Source: Actinobacteria bacterium UBA5975 (GTDB lineage Bacteria > Actinomycetota > Actinomycetes > Nanopelagicales > Nanopelagicaceae). Taken from it: a DNA stretch of 6,786 nucleotides. Of this stretch, positions 5,737 to 6,786 are shown in pieces. A model generated the notes under the pieces. The model did no database searches, had not been told where the DNA came from, and was given only the letters and a program-made list of their open reading frames with translations. The position numbers were made by a program, and so were the translations under genes. The stretch's first letter is position 1. Every line of letters starts with the position of its first letter. Location: assembly GCA_002430075.1 (NCBI GenBank), contig DJBN01000109.1, positions 491-7,276 on the forward strand. Reading direction: 5' to 3'.

Positions 5737-6643
5737 TATTTCCCCCATGCTGTGCGATAAAGAGTCGAGCACTAGCAATATCTGCTGGGCCCTTCAATGC
5801 GAATTGTTCAATTGTTGGCGTTGCGCGCTTGATAAGACCGACAAGAGTTCCAGCAGGTGCCACTTCAATAACACCGGTTACGCCTTGGCTCAATAGCGTT
5901 TGCATGCAGAGATCCCAGCGTACGGGGTTTGCGATCTGCGCAATGATTCGCTGAAGAACGTCGTGGCCATCTTTAATGACATCGCCATCCTTATTGGATA
6001 TGACCCCAACTATTGGCGTATTCGTAAATATCGAATCGGCTAGGGTGCGAAGTGGATCAACGGCAGATTGCATATAAGAGGTATGAAAGGCTCCGGCAAC
6101 AGCCAATGAGCGAACCCGCGCACCGTCGGGGGCCAACTGCGCCAGCGCATTGAGATCTCCCGCTGCAACAATTTGCCCGCCGCCATTGTCATTAGCTGCA
6201 ACAAGGCCGAGAGCTTGGATTGCGCTTAAGACAACCTGGCGATCTCCGCCCAACACTGCAGCCATTCCAGCTGGAGTAATTGCCGCCGCTTTCGCCATTT
6301 CGACTCCGCGCATACGAACCAGGGTCATTGCATCAATCGATGAGATGACGCCAGCTAAGGCCGCTGCAGTTATTTCACCGACTGAGTGTCCTGCAACGAA
6401 TGAGATGTGATCGCGCTCGCCCAGTGCATATGCGCTTAAAAGCCCTGCTGCCACGATGAGTGGTTGAGCATTGGCGGTATCTTTAATTTCATCCGCATCA
6501 GCAGTTGTACCTAACCTAACTACATCAAGTCCGATGGCATCTGAGAATTCTTGCGCAAGGGTTTTTAAAGCCGCATCTTCAAGCCAGGCAGAGAGCATCC
6601 CTGGAGTTTGGGAACCTTGACCAGGGGCGATGATTGCAAGCAC
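5723..6643 (-). CDS. fabD: Malonyl-CoA:ACP transacylase
   Basis: A 306-residue acyltransferase that moves malonyl from CoA to holo-ACP. It opens with IIAPGQGSQTPGM (4-16, oxyanion-hole Gln9 in GQGSQ). The nucleophile is Ser87 in the elbow GHSVGE (85-90). The malonate-binding Arg is Arg112 in VRMRGVEM, and the catalytic His is His187 in VAGAFHTSYM. VANPVRWDLCMQTLL-type sequence (written IANPVRW here) follows in the C-terminal part. Length matches the family (E. coli about 309). The start is GTG at 6643, which fits the conserved beginning of the domain; there is no Shine-Dalgarno, but TATATT lies 6 nt upstream, so the message is probably leaderless. It is the first gene of the FAS-II operon and overlaps fabH by 14 nt. 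In Streptomyces and Mycobacterium a PucR-type regulator (FasR, MabR) precedes fabD; here the neighbour is a divergent etfB. Confidence 0.95.
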   Translation of the reverse strand: MLAIIAPGQGSQTPGMLSAWLEDAALKTLAQEFSDAIGLDVVRLGTTADADEIKDTANAQPLIVAAGLLSAYALGERDHISFVAGHSVGEITAAALAGVISSIDAMTLVRMRGVEMAKAAAITPAGMAAVLGGDRQVVLSAIQALGLVAANDNGGGQIVAAGDLNALAQLAPDGARVRSLAVAGAFHTSYMQSAVDPLRTLADSIFTNTPIVGVISNKDGDVIKDGHDVLQRIIAQIANPVRWDLCMQTLLSQGVTGVIEVAPAGTLVGLIKRATPTIEQFALKGPADIASARLFIAQHGGNNVRN

Positions 6644-6649
6644 GTCGTT

Positions 6650-6655
6650 AATATA
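6650..6655 (-). promoter_or_regulatory. fabD: -10 element of the FAS-II operon promoter (leaderless fabD)
   Basis: On the minus strand TATATT (5 of 6 to TATAAT) is followed by six bases and the GTG start of fabD. Transcription would begin at or beside the G of the start codon. No Shine-Dalgarno is present. A -35 at the standard distance would read TAAGTA or ATAAGT, a poor match, so an activator or an extended promoter may be involved. Confidence 0.5.
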
Positions 6656-6663
6656 GATGAAGG

Positions 6664-6694
6664 AGCGGGTGGTACTTATCTCATTGGCCCCGCT
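6664..6694. repeat. Inverted repeat between the divergent promoters (possible operator)
   Basis: AGCGGG (6664-6669) and CCCGCT (6689-6694) are perfect inverted arms separated by 19 nt. They overlap the fabD promoter spacer and -35 area and touch the first base of the etfB -35. A regulator bound here could affect both genes. Arms of 6 bp can arise by chance, so this is only a candidate. Confidence 0.25.
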
Positions 6695-6722
6695 TCACAA
6701 ATAATCTACTGACCAGTAACCT
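6694..6722 (+). promoter_or_regulatory. Promoter for etfB (leaderless candidate)
   Basis: TTCACA (6694-6699, 5 of 6 to TTGACA), a 17-nt spacer and TAACCT (6717-6722, 4 of 6 to TATAAT) are followed by 7 nt and the ATG at 6730. The -35 hexamer and spacer length are the same as in the DUF3145 promoter at 317-345. The sequence before the ATG (CTCTCCTCT) is pyrimidine-rich with no Shine-Dalgarno, which fits a leaderless message. TAATCT at 6702-6707 is an alternative -10 without a good -35. Confidence 0.5.
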
Positions 6723-6729
6723 CTCCTCT

Positions 6730-6786
6730 ATGAAGATTGCAGTCTGCGTTAAACAGGTCCCTGATTCATGGGCCGAGAAGAAGATG
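6730..6786 (+). CDS. etfB: Electron transfer flavoprotein beta subunit (partial, N-terminus)
   Basis: Only 19 codons are present before the right edge: MKIAVCVKQVPDSWAEKKM. The M-K-I-x-V-x-V-K-Q-V-P-D opening is characteristic of ETF beta (FixA/EtfB). That protein forms a heterodimer with EtfA and accepts electrons from acyl-CoA dehydrogenases and similar flavoenzymes. The gene is divergent from fabD, so a gene tied to fatty acid oxidation faces the biosynthetic operon across 86 bp. An etfA gene would be expected downstream, outside the window. The start is supported by the conserved opening and the promoter placement. Confidence 0.88.
   Translation, partial: MKIAVCVKQVPDSWAEKKM

Larger units (their letters stand above)
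6644..6729. promoter_or_regulatory. Divergent fabD-etfB promoter region
   Basis: These 86 bp separate the start codons of the FAS-II operon and etfB and must hold both promoters if neither gene depends on a distant one. The fabD -10 candidate lies at 6650-6655 and the etfB -35/-10 pair at 6694-6722. A 6-bp inverted repeat (6664-6669 and 6689-6694) sits between them. Confidence 0.7.

Noticed and set aside
5737..5778. Longer fabH start at 5778, or ATG at 5748
   Set aside because: Neither has a Shine-Dalgarno. They add residues not typical of FabH and increase the overlap with fabD, whereas ATG 5736 has GGGGGA just upstream.
5727..6410. Plus-strand open frames opposite fabD
   Set aside because: They are shadows of fabD, with Ala/Pro/Thr-rich reverse-frame composition and no independent support.
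1..6786. CRISPR arrays, insertion sequences, toxin-antitoxin or defence genes, tRNAs and rRNAs
   Set aside because: I saw no spaced direct repeats, transposase motifs, terminal inverted repeats or RNA-gene signatures on either strand. The window is a core-metabolism locus.

Overview
The window carries a type II fatty acid synthesis (FAS-II) operon from what looks like an actinobacterium. All five operon genes lie on the minus strand in the order fabD, fabH, acpP, fabF, accD6. Four observations point to Actinobacteria: the carboxyltransferase is of the AccD6 type, a DUF3145 protein (a family I know only from Actinobacteria) lies close by, the gene order is actinobacterial, and several start codons sit 6-7 nt after a -10-like hexamer with no Shine-Dalgarno sequence. 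The moderate GC content (judged by eye), tight packing and short spacers suggest a small-genome freshwater lineage such as Nanopelagicales (acI, 'Ca. Planktophila'-like). That placement is an inference and has not been tested by search.

Layout from left to right. Bases 1-101 hold the N-terminal part of a CspA-family cold shock protein on the minus strand. Bases 102-423 are a divergent intergenic region with the cold shock leader on one side and a good promoter for the plus-strand gene on the other. Bases 424-909 (+) encode a DUF3145 protein. Bases 931-1686 (+) encode a membrane-anchored SIMPL-domain protein. This converges with accD6, with a single base between the two stop codons. A strong hairpin lies inside the last codons of accD6 and is placed to terminate the SIMPL transcript. 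Bases 1688-6643 (-) are the FAS-II operon. Bases 6644-6729 are a divergent promoter region. Bases 6730-6786 (+) are the first 19 codons of etfB, the electron transfer flavoprotein beta subunit.

How the genes work together. AccD6, with a biotinylated alpha subunit encoded elsewhere, makes malonyl-CoA. FabD moves the malonyl group to holo-ACP (acpP product). FabH starts chains by condensing an acyl-CoA primer with malonyl-ACP, and FabF extends them. The reductases and dehydratase (FabG, HadABC/FabZ, enoyl reductase) are not in the window. EtfB belongs to the opposing catabolic side, because ETF accepts electrons from acyl-CoA dehydrogenases, and it is transcribed away from fabD across only 86 bp.

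I see no CRISPR array, mobile element, tRNA, rRNA or clearly novel multi-gene system. The points most worth a second look are the terminator embedded in accD6, the leaderless start pattern, the absence of a FasR/MabR-type regulator next to fabD, and the uncharacterised DUF3145 gene near the operon.
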